Assembly: GCA_958446555.1 (NCBI GenBank)
Contig: CAUCWU010000138.1
Coordinates: 1-6,730, forward strand
DNA length: 6,730 nt
Direction: 5' to 3'
From: an uncultured Lachnospiraceae bacterium
GTDB taxonomy: Bacteria; Bacillota; Clostridia; Lachnospirales; Lachnospiraceae
Below, piece by piece: positions 5,964-6,730 of the stretch (its first letter is position 1; the number at the start of each line of letters is the position of its first letter). Made by a program: the position numbers and the translations under genes. The notes beneath the pieces are model-generated. The model ran no database searches. It was given only the letters and a program-made list of their open reading frames with translations, and was not told the DNA's origin.

Positions 5964-6019
5964 ATTAAAACCTCCATAAAAAATGCTTGGAATCAGACCA
6001 AAATGTCTACTCAACCTTC

Positions 6020-6048
6020 ATTATAAAGGGTATCAAATAGAAAAGCAA
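6020..6048 (-). promoter_or_regulatory. Near-consensus housekeeping promoter of the DUF1858 gene
   Basis: On the minus strand TTGCTT (6048-6043) and a perfect TATAAT (6025-6020) are 17 bases apart. The start point would be near 6013, giving a leader of about 50 bases before the ATG at 5963. Confidence 0.8.
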
Positions 6049-6423
6049 GGGGATATTTTCTAAATCTTTAACGTCGATATCTTCTGAATATACATTACAG
6101 ATCTAACAGTATAAAAGGTACATTTAATTAAAAAATTCATGCTATTAAATCGGGAAAAATCACATTCTTTGAACTTGTACATTGAGAAATTAAAGGAAAA
6201 TGTCAGTTGACGGATGAAGAACGTGACTGACAATGAATATCATAGTAATAATCATTGTAACTATCAAATGAAACGTCCTATCGTCCGGAGAGCTTGACGT
6301 TAAATGATTCTAATTCTTACCAACTATAAAAGTCAGTTAGCAGGCTAAGAAAATTTATTGAATAGGTAGACAATGATGTCGAATTTTGTCGAAATGTTGT
6401 ACAGGCAACTGCCAATTTTCTGT
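6049..6423. other. AT-rich intergenic region without a convincing gene
   Basis: No open frame here has both a Shine-Dalgarno sequence and protein-like composition. Several short inverted repeats are visible: TGTCAGT/ACTGACA (6201-6207, 6226-6232), CAATGAATAT/ATAATCATTG (6231-6240, 6248-6257, one mismatch), AACGTC/GACGTT (6272-6277, 6296-6301) and GGCA/TGCC (6404-6407, 6410-6413). The right part may include the left end of the mobile element carrying the tnpB-like gene, but no boundary can be fixed from one side. Confidence 0.5.
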
Positions 6424-6452
6424 TTGTATTTTTTTGCACCGTATGCTATACT
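6424..6452 (+). promoter_or_regulatory. Promoter of the tnpB-like gene
   Basis: TTGTAT (6424-6429) and TATACT (6447-6452) are 17 bases apart, with TGC before the -10. The start point would be near 6459, and a Shine-Dalgarno sequence AAAGGAGG follows at 6492-6499. Confidence 0.6.
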
Positions 6453-6501
6453 ATATATAACAATACGGAACGTACATTCATATTCGCGAGCAAAGGAGGG
6501 C

Positions 6502-6730
6502 ATACATACAGTACAGCTTTTATTAAAACCATCAAATTATGAACGCTATGAAATCGACCGCTGTTTTCGGGCACTGGCGCATATGCATAATGTATGTGTG
6601 AAGCATGCCCGTAAATGTATGGTCCGCCTTCAGTATGATAAAGACTATGCAGCGCTGCGACAGCAATACTTGAAATTATCTAAAAAACTGTCGAAAAAAG
6701 AAGAACTGTCAAATGAAGATAAGGCAGAAA
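6502..6730 (+). CDS. TnpB-like (IS200/IS605-type) protein, N-terminal part, no canonical start codon, cut by window edge
   Basis: The frame runs open to the window edge and reads HTVQLLLKPSNYERYEIDRC, then HMHNVCVKHARK, a DKDYAALRQQYLKL segment and KKLSKKEELSNEDKAE. This resembles the N-terminus of TnpB-family proteins from Lachnospiraceae (QLLL...P, HNVCV, then a lysine-rich helical linker). TnpB proteins are RNA-guided nucleases of IS605-group elements; the RuvC-like catalytic part would lie beyond the window. AAAGGAGG sits at 6492-6499, but no ATG, GTG or TTG occurs in this frame near it. The nearest near-cognate codon is ATA at 6502, and the first ATG, at 6583, lies past conserved residues. 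An ATA at 6506 has ideal spacing but is in another frame that stops after six codons. The gene may use a rare start or be start-lost. The left boundary is nominal. Confidence 0.6.
   Translation, partial: MHTVQLLLKPSNYERYEIDRCFRALAHMHNVCVKHARKCMVRLQYDKDYAALRQQYLKLSKKLSKKEELSNEDKAE

Noticed and set aside
5964..6014. Upstream ATG at 6014 (minus strand) for the DUF1858 gene
   Set aside because: The predicted transcript start near 6013 and the Shine-Dalgarno sequence at 5975-5971 both lie downstream of it. The extra residues do not look like this family.
6214..6297. 27-codon open frame starting at ATG 6214
   Set aside because: It has no Shine-Dalgarno sequence, is polar and Asn-rich in composition, and overlaps inverted repeats.
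2702..6452. A shared TATGCTATA motif at the toxin, antitoxin and tnpB promoters as a common regulator site
   Set aside because: It is what an extended -10 element (TGC plus TATANT) looks like, so no extra factor is needed. Only the longer inverted similarity at the toxin locus is informative.
1..6730. CRISPR array, tRNA or rRNA genes
   Set aside because: No regularly spaced repeats, cloverleaf with CCA-type ends, or rRNA motifs were seen on either strand by reading.

Overview
The window looks like a chromosomal segment from a spore-forming Clostridia, most likely a member of the Lachnospiraceae. It has moderate to low GC, strong AGGAGG-type ribosome binding sites, a SipL-type spore morphogenesis protein, a short holin-like type I toxin and the start of a TnpB-type gene. 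The assignment rests on gene content; no rRNA, tRNA or CRISPR array was seen.

Layout. Positions 1-2625 hold a sigma-70 family (ECF-like) sigma factor, cut by the left edge, followed 66 bases later by a single-span membrane protein with a large extracytoplasmic beta-rich region, a plausible anti-sigma or sensor partner. That protein stops at an in-frame TAA (2446-2448), but the same frame stays open for 58 more codons of protein-like sequence, so the gene looks cut by a nonsense change. Positions 2687-3010 hold a compact type I toxin-antitoxin locus: a 30-residue membrane toxin on the plus strand and a predicted antisense RNA on the minus strand. Their promoters and leaders are inverted copies of each other. 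Positions 3130-3864 hold a second, clearly related sigma factor followed by a short decayed membrane-protein fragment. This suggests a duplicated sigma/partner module whose second partner was lost.

Positions 3854-5549 carry sipL (three SPOCS/DUF3794 repeats plus a C-terminal LysM), preceded by a good match to a sigma-E sporulation promoter. A structured intergenic stretch (5547-5700) and a bidirectional terminator (5701-5727) separate sipL from a convergent minus-strand gene for a 72-residue DUF1858 protein with a CxxC pair, which has a near-consensus housekeeping promoter. About 370 bases without a convincing gene follow. The window ends in the 5' part of a TnpB-like gene with a good promoter and Shine-Dalgarno sequence but no normal start codon.

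The most interesting parts are the inverted-duplicate architecture of the toxin-antitoxin locus, the sigma-factor pair with one interrupted and one erased partner gene, the structured RNA candidate after sipL, and the startless tnpB.
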